DNA from: Candidatus Sumerlaeota bacterium
GTDB taxonomy: Bacteria > Sumerlaeota > Sumerlaeia > Sumerlaeales > Sumerlaeaceae
Reading direction: 5' to 3'
NCBI GenBank assembly: GCA_017161655.1
Contig: JADFCV010000004.1
Coordinates: forward strand, 201,378-265,377
DNA length: 64,000 nucleotides
The translations under genes and the position numbers were made by a program. Numbering within the stretch: position 1 is the stretch's first letter; each line of letters begins with the position of its first letter. Of the stretch, positions 10,101 to 17,661 are shown piece after piece. Below the pieces are notes generated by a model that was not told the origin of the DNA, made no database searches, and saw only the letters and a program-made list of their open reading frames with translations.

Positions 10101-10642
10101 TAGACGACGATCTCTCCCCGCCGAATCTCGAGCAAAGATATCGGAACCTTGAAAGCTCCCTCTTTCTTTTTCTGGGTCGAGAACTGTTCTGCGAGCGCTT
10201 GTATTCCCGGTGGCCAGTGCAAGGCTCCGTGTTCCATCCGCACGCGCACCACGCCTGGCGAAATGATGTGAACGGCGCGCAAGGGTTTCCCCATTCCAAA
10301 GAGCCACCAAAGCGGATTCAGTGAGGCTTGCACTCGCTCTGCCGAGAGCTCATCACCCGCGGACGCTGTCGCTTCGGGGCGAACCCGGGCCTTTTCGAGC
10401 ACGAGACGCGGAGGCAAACACCAGAGCTCCGCCGCAGAAATCTCAACTTCCAGCCCAAATTGCTCTCGAAGGACCTTGGCTACATACGGTGGAACGTTCC
10501 GGAAGCGCAGCGGAACTTCTGCCAAGAATGTGCCAGCCAGGCACAGCAGTGCCACGGCACCGATGGCAATGCGCCATTTCAGGCGTCGCCGGCGGTTCTG
10601 GCGATCATCTCGCTGAGTTTTTCTTTGTGTCCTGCTCGCCAT
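7121..10642 (-). CDS. AsmA-like/YhdP-like giant inner-membrane-anchored envelope protein
   Basis: This is a 1173-residue protein with a very basic N-terminus (many Arg in residues 1-24), a single hydrophobic anchor at about 23-41, and a long periplasmic portion made of beta-rich repeats. The start resembles AsmA-family proteins, with a leading domain that includes LREQFGLEVEISAAELWC and LVLEKARV. The C-terminal third (FILKLFQVVNLTQTRGLFEKA, then EGLLLELYGRYYLEDHRIDAQVRL, then ADRTLGKVIMAFRVSGP) resembles AsmA-like C-terminal domains. In E. coli such proteins (YhdP, TamB, YdbH) act as bridges for phospholipid transport to the outer membrane. The length fits the YhdP/TamB size class. It lies 119 bases upstream of the FAD protein on the same strand and is divergent from recX. 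Confidence 0.78.
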   Translation of the reverse strand: MASRTQRKTQRDDRQNRRRRLKWRIAIGAVALLCLAGTFLAEVPLRFRNVPPYVAKVLREQFGLEVEISAAELWCLPPRLVLEKARVRPEATASAGDELSAERVQASLNPLWWLFGMGKPLRAVHIISPGVVRVRMEHGALHWPPGIQALAEQFSTQKKKEGAFKVPISLLEIRRGEIVVYQGLDRMTALPMRSKSQSYETTVAAVQISNLQVRELSGERYAVQCTGLATVREAPSPFTVRGTFLGTSEFAGELESPTFRAYWPMGFRGSVATEARDTRLDVRMLRRENQWDFVTNVSVSALALSMPTHSIAYQDENVQLALRGAIEFDSRQLTLTKARIESPQIRLEAEGRGNWEQQEYEANLSADHIGAPYIELLNAPLPKGFEVTAGNGAVQANLHVAGAGPELRTVVGKLTFSSVTLHTPHLRRPVRELKGELDFEPRRLVFHELAGQLGKAALTVNGELVGDYLTSRTGTLRLRWESQADARELTELVQSAGGQVAESAESITPLGGSIYSEGSLEQPVEGDPGAWPAPKMVGVVRVQDLAFRQKSMPAPVTDANGELRVQNSTVIIDGLRAKFGASDVRLVGSIAGDRYFWKDPEVSVTLQLSADAAAFVASLEPTWRNQVSAYRPSGKLAASVQCDLRLSDWQHANLRGNASLSQLAFEFVTDYVSAKLENLSADIGWDGKRLTLKSFSGAMNGIQANGTGSLDQTRIAVRLNATGNLEQVQQLLPRMEPFVEIHGPAAADVTVEIAEPTLAADSKLQNELFRLLASLGPRVLRAYQGGRLQMNGRVVAGDQAKGASFRHHAMPPARTLSYGISVPRGEIKDIHGSFVLRGTTIEVPENAPLRCAMADTPNCRLWGSIAMVPNHYPKIKFQIETPEEAHFDTWITGWSADFHPPARRSPPAKGKRFELEGTIVAARGTYKGESVGQCSGELVYTFVSGEPPRRTEFRNIFIQGFGGSMRGYGAIESWREKPDDYPRWEANVQLDHVRIPPLSRWVFQNPRLVEGVLTGKIKLSGVKTDVQRLRGEGRVGLVQVEAGRLPFILKLFQVVNLTQTRGLFEKAAYNSKRDARFQIADGVVMWDKVELETEGLLLELYGRYYLEDHRIDAQVRLNLFESSLLGAIPLVDELARMADRTLGKVIMAFRVSGPAAQPSVTPIPLPLFQSPTP

Positions 10643-10747
10643 GCCGTGTCACGTCTGCTTCTTCACTCAATCATGATTCCGTGCACCGCACTTTCTCTAT
10701 TGGAAGAACCTATTGAAACAAGAGTTCCACTGCCACAAACTTCTTGC

Positions 10748-11395
10748 GTGAAAATCCGAGAGTTCAAAGTCGGCAAACGCAAAACCGACCGTGTCACCGT
10801 CGTTTTCGACGACGACTCTGCACTCGCTCTCGATCCGGAAATTGTTGTTCGTTTTCAGCTTAAAACTCAGATGTCTGTGGATGCTCAGCTTGTTAAGCAG
10901 CTGCGTCAAGCGGACGAAATCCTTTCCGCACGCCGGCGACTTGTGCGGTACCTGACGACTCGAAAAAAAACATCTGCGGAAGCTCGACAGTATCTCACGA
11001 GAGTAGGATTCTCCGACTACGCCATAGAACAGGCTCTCGCAGCTGCGCGTGAATTGGGACTGCTCGACGATGCTGCGTTTGCTCAAGCCTATGTCCGTAC
11101 GCAGAAGAAGGTCACCAGGAAAGGTCCTCGTGCCATTGGGCATGAACTTCGTGCTCGCGGCGTCTCAGAAGACCTCGCCGAAGCTGCGCTCGATGCAAAC
11201 TATACTCCCGAGCAACAGGCAGAGCTGGCGCGCATCGTGGCCAGGAAACGCCTTGCATCCCTATCACCGCAAAAGCGTGATGCGAAACTCCATCAGCGTC
11301 TCTATCAGTTCTTACTCCGGCGGGGTTTCGATCCGGAAATCTGCTCCGAGACGCTACGTGAGCTTCTCGGAGAATCGCCCGAAGAAAACTGTTGA
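10748..11395 (+). CDS. recX: Regulatory protein RecX
   Basis: RecX binds RecA filaments and limits recombinase activity. From GTG 10748 the product has 215 residues. It begins with the beta-rich KIREFKVGKRKTDRVTVVF segment, followed by three-helix RecX repeats. The hallmark LGLLDDAAFAQAYVR is followed by KGPRAIGHELRARGVS. The reading frame remains open far upstream, and an ATG at 10673 would add 25 residues with no family resemblance. The family usually starts just before the KI strand, so GTG is preferred, although no strong ribosome site is visible. recA is not in the window. The gene is divergent from the AsmA-like gene and followed by argG after 150 bases. Confidence 0.88.
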   Translation: MKIREFKVGKRKTDRVTVVFDDDSALALDPEIVVRFQLKTQMSVDAQLVKQLRQADEILSARRRLVRYLTTRKKTSAEARQYLTRVGFSDYAIEQALAAARELGLLDDAAFAQAYVRTQKKVTRKGPRAIGHELRARGVSEDLAEAALDANYTPEQQAELARIVARKRLASLSPQKRDAKLHQRLYQFLLRRGFDPEICSETLRELLGESPEENC

Positions 11396-11545
11396 ATGAG
11401 CTGAAGACATCAGTCGAACAATTGGCGTTCAGATTTTTACAATGCGTTGAACCGGCGAACGAACGCAGTGTGTCGCTGGACGCGCGGCGTTCCACGTGTC
11501 GGCCTTCAGAATTCCATAAGCGCTTGGAGAGGACGGTAACAAGCT

Positions 11546-12787
11546 ATGCGCGTCGATGATTTGCGTGGAAAAACGATCGCTTTTGCAGCATCGGGAGGGC
11601 TTGATAGTTGCACTATCACACGCTGGCTCACGGATAATGGTGTGCGCGTGGTGTGCGTGACCCTCGATCTCGGTCAACCTGATGATCCAGATCTGGAACT
11701 CGTGCGTCAGCGCATGCTGGCCTCAGGTGCTGCCGAAGCCCACATTCTCGACGGCCGCGAGGCTCTCGCCCGCGAAGGACTTGCCGTCATTCATGCCCAA
11801 GCGAAGTACGAAGGCGATTATTGGAACACCACAGGCATTGCCCGCCACGTGACAACAACGCTTCTCCTGCGCTTCATGCGTGAGCGCGGAATTACCATCT
11901 TGAGTCACGGAGCGACTGGACGCGGCAACGATCAGGTGCGCTTCCAAATCGTCACCAATATGCTCGAACCAGATTTCGAGGTCTACGCGCCATGGCGCGA
12001 CGACGCCTTCCTTCAAGCCTTCGGTGGCCGCAAAGAAATGATCGATTTCTGTCTCAAGTGCGGCATTCCAATCAAAGCGAGCCACGCGAAACCCTACAGC
12101 ACCGACGCAAATCTCCTGGGCCTGACTCATGAGGCTGGCAAACTCGAGTCGCTCGAAGTGGGCGCTTATGCCATTGAACCAGAGTTTGGGGTTTTGCCAA
12201 CGGCCGCCCCTGACAAGCCCGAGCGTTTCGCCGTGCGCTTTGAGGAGGGAATTCCCGTTGCGATTAATGGTGAGCGCACTAGTGTGCTCGAAGCCTTCCA
12301 GCGTGCAAACGCCGCAGGAGGACGAAACGGTGTCGGGATCGCTCTCCATCTGGTAGAAAACCGGTTCGTCGGCATCAAATCACGCGGTGTTTACGAGACC
12401 CCTGGCATGGAGGTGCTTGGAAAAGCGTACGAGTATTTGCTCCAACTTCTTCTCGACCGCCGCGCCCGCAGACTATTCGACTTCCTTTCCGGCTACCTCG
12501 CGGAGCAGATTTACCAGGGCTACTGGTTCGATCCCGGCTCCGCCGCTGCTAAGACTGCGGTTGCGGCCTTCGCGCAGTTTGCCACAGGAACCATCGAGCT
12601 GGATCTCTATAAGGGGCATGCGATCTTCGCGGCTGCGAAAGACGTGCCGCATTGCGTGTACTCCGAGACAGCTGCCTCCATGGAAAAGGTCGGCGAATTC
12701 AATCACGCGGATTCAGAGGGATTCCTCAACGTGCTCGGCGTTTCCGCCCGCATTCTTGCTCGCGCAAAGCAGATCCGAGAGAGCTAA
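11546..12787 (+). CDS. argG: Argininosuccinate synthase
   Basis: This enzyme joins citrulline and aspartate with ATP, the penultimate step of arginine synthesis. The N-terminal PP-loop is AASGGLDSCTITRW (about 15-28), followed by YWNTTGIARHV, SHGATGRGNDQVRF and YSTDANLLGLTHEAGKLE, the family's citrulline/aspartate-binding segments. At 413 residues it has the usual length. The protein is a divergent version of the common bacterial form: it has YWNTTGIAR where many have YWLGTSIAR. The region 11396-11545 upstream has no convincing promoter. The 3' end overlaps the convergent TIGR02757 gene by 62 bases. No other arg genes are visible in the window. Confidence 0.93.
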   Translation: MRVDDLRGKTIAFAASGGLDSCTITRWLTDNGVRVVCVTLDLGQPDDPDLELVRQRMLASGAAEAHILDGREALAREGLAVIHAQAKYEGDYWNTTGIARHVTTTLLLRFMRERGITILSHGATGRGNDQVRFQIVTNMLEPDFEVYAPWRDDAFLQAFGGRKEMIDFCLKCGIPIKASHAKPYSTDANLLGLTHEAGKLESLEVGAYAIEPEFGVLPTAAPDKPERFAVRFEEGIPVAINGERTSVLEAFQRANAAGGRNGVGIALHLVENRFVGIKSRGVYETPGMEVLGKAYEYLLQLLLDRRARRLFDFLSGYLAEQIYQGYWFDPGSAAAKTAVAAFAQFATGTIELDLYKGHAIFAAAKDVPHCVYSETAASMEKVGEFNHADSEGFLNVLGVSARILARAKQIRES

Positions 12788-13691
12788 GGATTTCCTTTTT
12801 GCTTTGTGAAGCAAGACGCGTACGGAGCTGGCAGATCTCAGCCAGTTCGCAGGCTTCGCATACACCCACGTCTGGCGTCGTTGGGCAATCGCCAAGAATG
12901 CCAAGGTGGCACAGGGCAAAGTCGAATCGGACGGGATCTTTGGCGTCGAGAACTCGAAAGAAGCCGGTGATTGCACGAGCCACCTTCAATGTGGCCGAGC
13001 GGGCGCTGACGATTCCAATGTTATTCGCAATGCGCAGGATGTGGCGGTCTACCGGGAAGAGCAGCTTGCTTGAATCTGCCTGATGCCACAGCCCGAGATC
13101 TATGCCATCCCGTGGCCTTACAACCCATCTCAAAAACAGGAACCATCGCTTGCACGCGCTGCCCCGTTGCGGCGAAGCCATGAAGTGGATAAACGAGGGC
13201 TTACCGAGCATGGAACGCAACCGCGATGCTCTGCCGAGCCAGGAATGCCACAGGTTAAGCAAACCACCCAGAGCTCCGGAATAATCCTCTCCCGAATCGA
13301 AGTGAAGAAATGCTCGTTCGAGGGAGCCAAACTCCACCTGGGTTTGGCGAAAAAGCCATAAAAGTGTAGCGATGTCTTGGCCGTCATGAAAACGGTGCCG
13401 AAACGTTTTTAGGGCTTTGTGCACCGAACGCAAATCAAGACATTCAACAAACGCCGCTGGATGCATCTCCATTAGGGCAAAGAGGTGGTTCAACGATCGG
13501 ATGATTTGCTTAACATTCCCGTAGGCAAGAAGCGCAGCCAGTAGGGCCGCAATCTCTTGGTCGGCTGCATTCGTAAAGCGATGAACCACGCAGAGTGGAT
13601 CAGCACCAAGAAACTCAGCTTTGTGATAGCGGCGAAGTAAAGCTTCGAAATAGCGAGCCTGCGTTTGAAGACTCTTACTTTGCAGTTCCAC
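12726..13691 (-). CDS. TIGR02757/DUF2400 family protein with HhH-GPD-like and four-cysteine features
   Basis: This 321-residue soluble protein starts at GTG 13691. It matches what I know of TIGR02757 (DUF2400), a widely distributed family of unknown function. Sequence cues are DQEIAALLAALLAYGNVKQI near residue 45 and LLFPVDRHILRIANNIGIV at 210-228. The latter closely parallels the VDTHIFRV segment of HhH-GPD DNA glycosylases, with an aspartate at 215 in the catalytic position. It ends with four cysteines at 269, 278, 281 and 287 (C-x8-C-x2-C-x5-C). This is very like the [4Fe-4S] loop of endonuclease III (C-x6-C-x2-C-x5-C). A DNA-repair or nucleic-acid role is therefore inference. Its 3' end lies inside argG. 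Confidence 0.82.
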   Translation of the reverse strand: MELQSKSLQTQARYFEALLRRYHKAEFLGADPLCVVHRFTNAADQEIAALLAALLAYGNVKQIIRSLNHLFALMEMHPAAFVECLDLRSVHKALKTFRHRFHDGQDIATLLWLFRQTQVEFGSLERAFLHFDSGEDYSGALGGLLNLWHSWLGRASRLRSMLGKPSFIHFMASPQRGSACKRWFLFLRWVVRPRDGIDLGLWHQADSSKLLFPVDRHILRIANNIGIVSARSATLKVARAITGFFRVLDAKDPVRFDFALCHLGILGDCPTTPDVGVCEACELAEICQLRTRLASQSKKEILSSLGSALREQECGRKRRAR

Positions 13692-13760
13692 GCGTGAAGC
13701 TACTGTTTGCTGAGTGCCATATTTGCGGCCCGTGACCTTCGTGGAGTTGCTTACTGTGCC

Positions 13761-15311
13761 TCAAGCGGACGCGTTGACGGTCTCTTTATCGGCGGGGAAA
13801 ATAAGTTTGGAATGGCATTTGGGGCACGAGATCCAGCGGGCTGAGAAAGCTGGGCTCAACTGAATTTTCTGTCCGCACACCGTGCATTCCAAACTCTGCC
13901 AGCGCCCCCCTTGCCTTGGCGTTGTCAGTTCAACGGTTTGAGCAGGTGGAATGTCGCTCTTCCGTGCTGCTGAACGCGACTCTGAGTCAAAAGGTGGTTT
14001 AGCCGCGCCGGAGTCGGTTTCCGATGGTTCCCCTTCCGCCTCCGACGGTTTCTCCTCCATCAAGCTCGCCGTGGCAATCGCGCCAGGCGGCGGCAAGTGG
14101 ATCGTCTCTCCACAGCGCGGGCATTCCATTGTGTCCGTCTGAAGGGTGGGAGGAACCTTGAGCGTCAACTTGCAGGTCGGGCAGCTCACCATGCGGTATC
14201 CGCCACGGGCTCTATGCATATCGGAAGCCGCAAGAATTGCTGCCGCGCCAATGGTCTCGGCTCCTTGCAAGGGCGACATAACAGGCTGGGGCTCGGTGGC
14301 TTGGAGATTCTTGCTCCGGATGATGCGACGCCCAACCACGGACTCTGCCGCCCGTTCATAGTCGTAAAGCGATGCGCCGGCCATACTTCGCAGAATCTTA
14401 ATCCGTTTCTCGACTGGCGGATGTGTTGAAAAAATACTGTCAGCATCAAGCGCCTCGAGTGGATTCACGATAAAGAGCGGAGCCACGGCCCTACTCACCT
14501 TTGTCAAACGCACTGGGGAGTACGCGATTTTTTCCAGCGCCGATGCAAGTCCTTCGGGATAACGCGTAAACAGCGCAGCGCTAGCGTCGGCCAGATATTC
14601 GCGCCGGCGTGAGCTTGCAAAGTAAAGAATCTGCGCTAGGGTCGGCGCAATCAGCATGAAGATCAGCGCTGCAAGAAAGATGATCAGCTCAGCCCCACCA
14701 GCGCTGCTGCGTCTTGAAGAGCGGGAACTCGAACGCTCGCCTACCCGTGCTCCAATGTAAATCAATCGGTAGGCAACCTCACCAAGCACGATAATTGTCC
14801 CCAGCATCACTGCAGCAAGCGTCATGAAGTTGATGTCACGATTACGAATGTGCCCAATCTCATGGGCAATGACTCCCTGGAGCTCATCGCGGTTCAGCAT
14901 CTCCAGCAGACCAGTCGTAACGGCGACTGATGCATGCTCTCCCCGTCCGAATGCAAAAGCATTGGGCGCTGGATCAAAGATCAGATAGACGCGAGGTGTC
15001 TTGCCGATGCCGGACGCAATCGTCATCTCCTCCACGATGTTGATCAGTTGTGGGATGTCCTCCTTTGTCACTTCCTGCACCTGCAAACCGCTAAAAACAA
15101 CGGACTGTGGCGTGAGGGCGTAAATAGCGTATTGAATGAGGAACACAATACCCCCAATCATCACGCCGGTAGCAACCCATGTTTGGTCGTCGTCGTTCTT
15201 CGGCGGCGATAGCAAATAACCCACCGCGCACCCCATGGCAATCATCATGAGGAAAAGCACAAAAAGCAAAATGGTGGAGCGTCGCTTGTTAGCTGCGATC
15301 TGTTCCCACAC
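13761..15311 (-). CDS. M48 family membrane zinc metalloprotease (HtpX-like) with two C-terminal zinc ribbons
   Basis: This is an inner-membrane protease of 516 residues. Two hydrophobic segments (about 13-34 and 46-66) precede the catalytic zinc motif HEIGH at 150-154. Further membrane segments follow, and a later glutamate region containing REYLADASAALFTRYPEGLASALEKI supplies the third ligand typical of M48B. The C-terminus is unusual. Two copies of a zinc-ribbon-like motif have identical spacing, C377-x2-C380-x16-C397-x2-C400 and C476-x2-C479-x16-C496-x2-C499, joined by a Pro/Ser/Glu-rich linker. HtpX-type proteases cut misfolded membrane proteins. The gene lies 33 bases downstream of lemA on the same strand, a pairing seen in many bacteria. 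Confidence 0.88.
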   Translation of the reverse strand: MWEQIAANKRRSTILLFVLFLMMIAMGCAVGYLLSPPKNDDDQTWVATGVMIGGIVFLIQYAIYALTPQSVVFSGLQVQEVTKEDIPQLINIVEEMTIASGIGKTPRVYLIFDPAPNAFAFGRGEHASVAVTTGLLEMLNRDELQGVIAHEIGHIRNRDINFMTLAAVMLGTIIVLGEVAYRLIYIGARVGERSSSRSSRRSSAGGAELIIFLAALIFMLIAPTLAQILYFASSRRREYLADASAALFTRYPEGLASALEKIAYSPVRLTKVSRAVAPLFIVNPLEALDADSIFSTHPPVEKRIKILRSMAGASLYDYERAAESVVGRRIIRSKNLQATEPQPVMSPLQGAETIGAAAILAASDMHRARGGYRMVSCPTCKLTLKVPPTLQTDTMECPRCGETIHLPPPGAIATASLMEEKPSEAEGEPSETDSGAAKPPFDSESRSAARKSDIPPAQTVELTTPRQGGRWQSLECTVCGQKIQLSPAFSARWISCPKCHSKLIFPADKETVNASA

Positions 15312-15344
15312 GGCCTAATCTGCTTCCCTTCGACAAGGCAATGA

Positions 15345-15920
15345 TTACGCCGTAAACTTCACGCGCGGAGCTTCGCGTTGCTCCTGGTCTTGCAGTTCAA
15401 AGAAATCACGGCGCGAGAAGCCAAACATGTTTGCGACCACGTTCGCGGGAAATTGCTGAATTCTCGCGTTATAGCGCATCACACTGTCGTTGTAGTACTG
15501 ACGCGCAAAGGCTATCCGATTCTCTGTGGAACTGAGCTCCTCCTGTAAGGCGAGGAAGTTCTCGTTCGCTTTCAAATTCGGATAGGCTTCTGCCAGCGCA
15601 AAAATCGAGCGCAGCGTGCTCGTCAGCATATTTTCTGCCTCAGCTTTTTGCGCCACGCCCTGCGCTTGCATCGCAGCGTTTCGGGCCTGGATCACCTTTT
15701 CGAGCGTTTCGCGCTCGTGAGCGGCGTAGCCCTTTACCGTTTCAACCAGGTTTGGAATCAAGTCATAACGCCGCTTCAACTGCACGTCAATCTGTGCCCA
15801 CGCATTGTCGATTTCCGCCCGCATTGCGACCAGTGAGTTGTACGTTCCAATCACCCACAAGATCGCAAGGATGAGTATAATCAGAATTACGATTGCTGCT
15901 GTTCCCATCTCATTCTCCAC
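15345..15920 (-). CDS. lemA: LemA family protein
   Basis: This is a 191-residue membrane-anchored coiled-coil protein. One N-terminal transmembrane segment (about 8-25) is followed by the LemA signature: YNSLVAMRAEIDNAWAQIDV, then LKRRYDLIPNLVETVKGYA, then ENFLALQEELSSTENRIAFAR. The C-terminal segment contains YNARIQQFPANVVANMFGF. The function of LemA is not settled. It commonly sits beside HtpX-like or TPM-domain membrane proteins, as it does here. Spacing to the M48 gene is 33 bases and to the upstream zinc-ribbon gene 42 bases, so all three probably form one transcript read leftward. Confidence 0.93.
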   Translation of the reverse strand: MENEMGTAAIVILIILILAILWVIGTYNSLVAMRAEIDNAWAQIDVQLKRRYDLIPNLVETVKGYAAHERETLEKVIQARNAAMQAQGVAQKAEAENMLTSTLRSIFALAEAYPNLKANENFLALQEELSSTENRIAFARQYYNDSVMRYNARIQQFPANVVANMFGFSRRDFFELQDQEQREAPRVKFTA

Positions 15921-15962
15921 CTGCTCGAATTTAGTCGACGTCTGTTCGCCGTCGTTGTTCTT

Positions 15963-16400
15963 CTACTTGCCCCCAAACAACTCTTTCAAGAAGGAACCCA
16001 CCCGAGCGACACTGGATTCGTCAGTCGCCACTTGACGCAAGTAGGTCTCTAATTCTCCGCCATCAAACCACAGACCATGCCCGTGTGGGCAGCGGTCCAG
16101 CTTTAGTTCTCCTTTGTCACCAGCTTCCACCTGAAATTCCACGAGACGTGCATCACAGCGTGGGCAGAGGCGCTTGGTTTTCTTTGGCGGGAGCTGGCTC
16201 TTTTCTTTGGGAAGCCAGCCACTCTCCACTTTTCTCCCTTCGCCCAGGATGCTCTGCAGCTCACCGTGATCCAGCCATACGCCATGGCATCCAATGCAGT
16301 AATCCACCTCGATACCACGCCACTCGAGGGTCACCATCGGCTTGTCGCAGGCCGGACACACTGGTATGTAGGTGTTTGTCACAAGGTCTTTTCCTTGCAT
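15963..16400 (-). CDS. Protein with two TFIIB-type zinc-finger domains
   Basis: This is a 145-residue soluble protein with two zf-TFIIB-like modules. The first has CPACDKPM, then DYCIGCHGVWLDHGEL. The second has CPRCDARL, then DRCPHGHGLWFDGGELE, where the second half replaces C-x2-C by C-x-H-x-H. The repeated GxWxDxGEL tail after the last ligand is typical of this family. The modules are joined by a Lys/Pro-rich linker. Its position, first in the leftward lemA and M48-protease operon, suggests a role connected with that membrane quality-control pair. The biochemical function of the family is unknown. Confidence 0.82.
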   Translation of the reverse strand: MQGKDLVTNTYIPVCPACDKPMVTLEWRGIEVDYCIGCHGVWLDHGELQSILGEGRKVESGWLPKEKSQLPPKKTKRLCPRCDARLVEFQVEAGDKGELKLDRCPHGHGLWFDGGELETYLRQVATDESSVARVGSFLKELFGGK

Positions 16401-16459
16401 AGGCGTCTGTTTTTCGTCAAATTGAATCCACCTCGGAAAATCATGAGTGGAGGTCGTTC

Positions 16460-17029
16460 ATGCCAAGCATGCGTTCGCTCGTCTCAGTGATTGGATGGAT
16501 TCTTTTAGGTGCCCATGTCCTTACCGTTCATCCATCTCATGCGGCTGAAACCACAGGAGGTCGTACCATGAAAATTGTCGTCACAAGTCCAGCCTTTAGC
16601 GAAGCAGCAAGCATTCCGAGCAAGTACACTTGCGATGGCGCTGATATCTCTCCGCCGCTCGCAATAAGCGGAATCCCGGAAGGAACGAAGAGTCTCGCAC
16701 TCATCAGCGATGACCCGGATGCTCCGCGCGGCACATGGGTTCACTGGGTTCTCTATGATTGGCCCGCTGACAGTCTCACGATTCCCGAGAATTTACCGAA
16801 AGTCGGAGACCTCCCTACTGGCGCCAAACAGGGAATGACCGATTTCCGACGGGTCGGCTATGGCGGACCATGTCCGCCAAGCGGCACACATCGCTACTAT
16901 TTTAAAGTTTATGCGCTCGACGTCAAACTCGGCAAGCCGGCCGGCCTCACCAAACCGCAACTCCTAGAGGCAATGAAAGGCCACGTTCTGGCTGAAGGCA
17001 GTTTGATGGGACGCTACGCGCGCAAATAG
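16460..17029 (+). CDS. YbhB/YbcL family Raf-kinase-inhibitor-like protein, exported
   Basis: This 189-residue protein belongs to the phosphatidylethanolamine-binding (PEBP) family, close to E. coli YbhB/YbcL. Diagnostic pieces are IPSKYTCDGADISPPLAISG, DDPDAPRGTWVHWVLYDWP and GGPCPPSGTHRYYFKVYALD. The ligand-pocket histidines and aspartates of the family are present. An N-terminal hydrophobic segment (about 7-25) ending in SHA and AE indicates a signal peptide, so it is probably periplasmic like YbcL. An internal ATG at 16568 would give the usual cytoplasmic start, so export depends on the upstream ATG at 16460. The gene is convergent with the FmdE-like gene, and the two stops abut at 17029/17030. 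Confidence 0.88.
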   Translation: MPSMRSLVSVIGWILLGAHVLTVHPSHAAETTGGRTMKIVVTSPAFSEAASIPSKYTCDGADISPPLAISGIPEGTKSLALISDDPDAPRGTWVHWVLYDWPADSLTIPENLPKVGDLPTGAKQGMTDFRRVGYGGPCPPSGTHRYYFKVYALDVKLGKPAGLTKPQLLEAMKGHVLAEGSLMGRYARK

Positions 17030-17569
17030 TTAGCGTCGAGGCTCAATCCAACGCACTCGGAAAAGCTCTTCCTCAGGCATTTTCTCGCACTCTCGAGATT
17101 GCCGCTCGAGATCGTGTACCGTTCCTTGGCTGATGCGTTTTAAATACTCGGCGCATGGCTCAAAAACAAGGACAAGCTTGCGATCGGAAGCTCGCCGAAC
17201 GCTCACGTGAATGAACTCCGGGAGTGCTACTTCCGACCAGAGCAAATCGAGGCGTCCCTCGCTGTTCCCTGTGGCCACGGCAAGTCCGTCGAGAATGCAG
17301 GAGTAAGGAGTGCATGCAGGGATATGAGCCGTGACAATGTATTCATGGCTGCCCCATGAGGTTCCGAGCTCACGCAGGACAAACCGCCCCATGCGGTATC
17401 CAAGCACGTTCCACGGACCCACGTGACCATGGCGATTCACGAGCTCCTGCCACCAATCAGCCGGATCCTGTCCTCGATTCCATTCGTTCGATCCGCTCGA
17501 TGCCTTGCGGATCACCCGCACCGAGAGATCCATCGGCCCATGTTGGTGTTCATGTGGCGAATCGTGCAT
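17030..17569 (-). CDS. FmdE-like protein (formylmethanofuran dehydrogenase subunit E family)
   Basis: This is a 179-residue soluble protein. The segment HGHVGPWNVLGYRMGRFVLREL at about 47-68 and the following PYSCILDGLAVATGN are recognisable as the FmdE/Tfu_1765-type fold. In other members this fold binds metal through a His and a Cys in these motifs. The zinc-finger extension of archaeal FmdE is absent, so this is the short bacterial type. Bacterial members have no firmly established function. The N-terminus is rich in His (DSPHEHQHGP), which may bind metal. It is convergent with the YbhB-like gene. Nothing in the neighbourhood indicates one-carbon metabolism, so the name should not be taken as function. 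Confidence 0.66.
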   Translation of the reverse strand: MHDSPHEHQHGPMDLSVRVIRKASSGSNEWNRGQDPADWWQELVNRHGHVGPWNVLGYRMGRFVLRELGTSWGSHEYIVTAHIPACTPYSCILDGLAVATGNSEGRLDLLWSEVALPEFIHVSVRRASDRKLVLVFEPCAEYLKRISQGTVHDLERQSRECEKMPEEELFRVRWIEPRR

Positions 17570-17661
17570 AACTTAGGCTCTCCTTCTTATCCCATCAAGC
17601 AGTGCCACTGGCAAACGTTTCATTCAACGCCATCCTGAAAATAACCCAAGCGGTTAAATGG

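Noticed and set aside
10328-10747. Upstream extension of the recX reading frame
   Set aside because: It overlaps the start of the divergent AsmA-like gene and is compositionally unlike RecX.
11468-11539. Possible arginine-containing leader peptide before argG (GTG 11468 to TAA 11537, with five Arg codons)
   Set aside because: There is no ribosome site, Arg codons are spread rather than clustered, and I found no terminator/antiterminator pair. An ATG CGT TGA nearby is probably chance.
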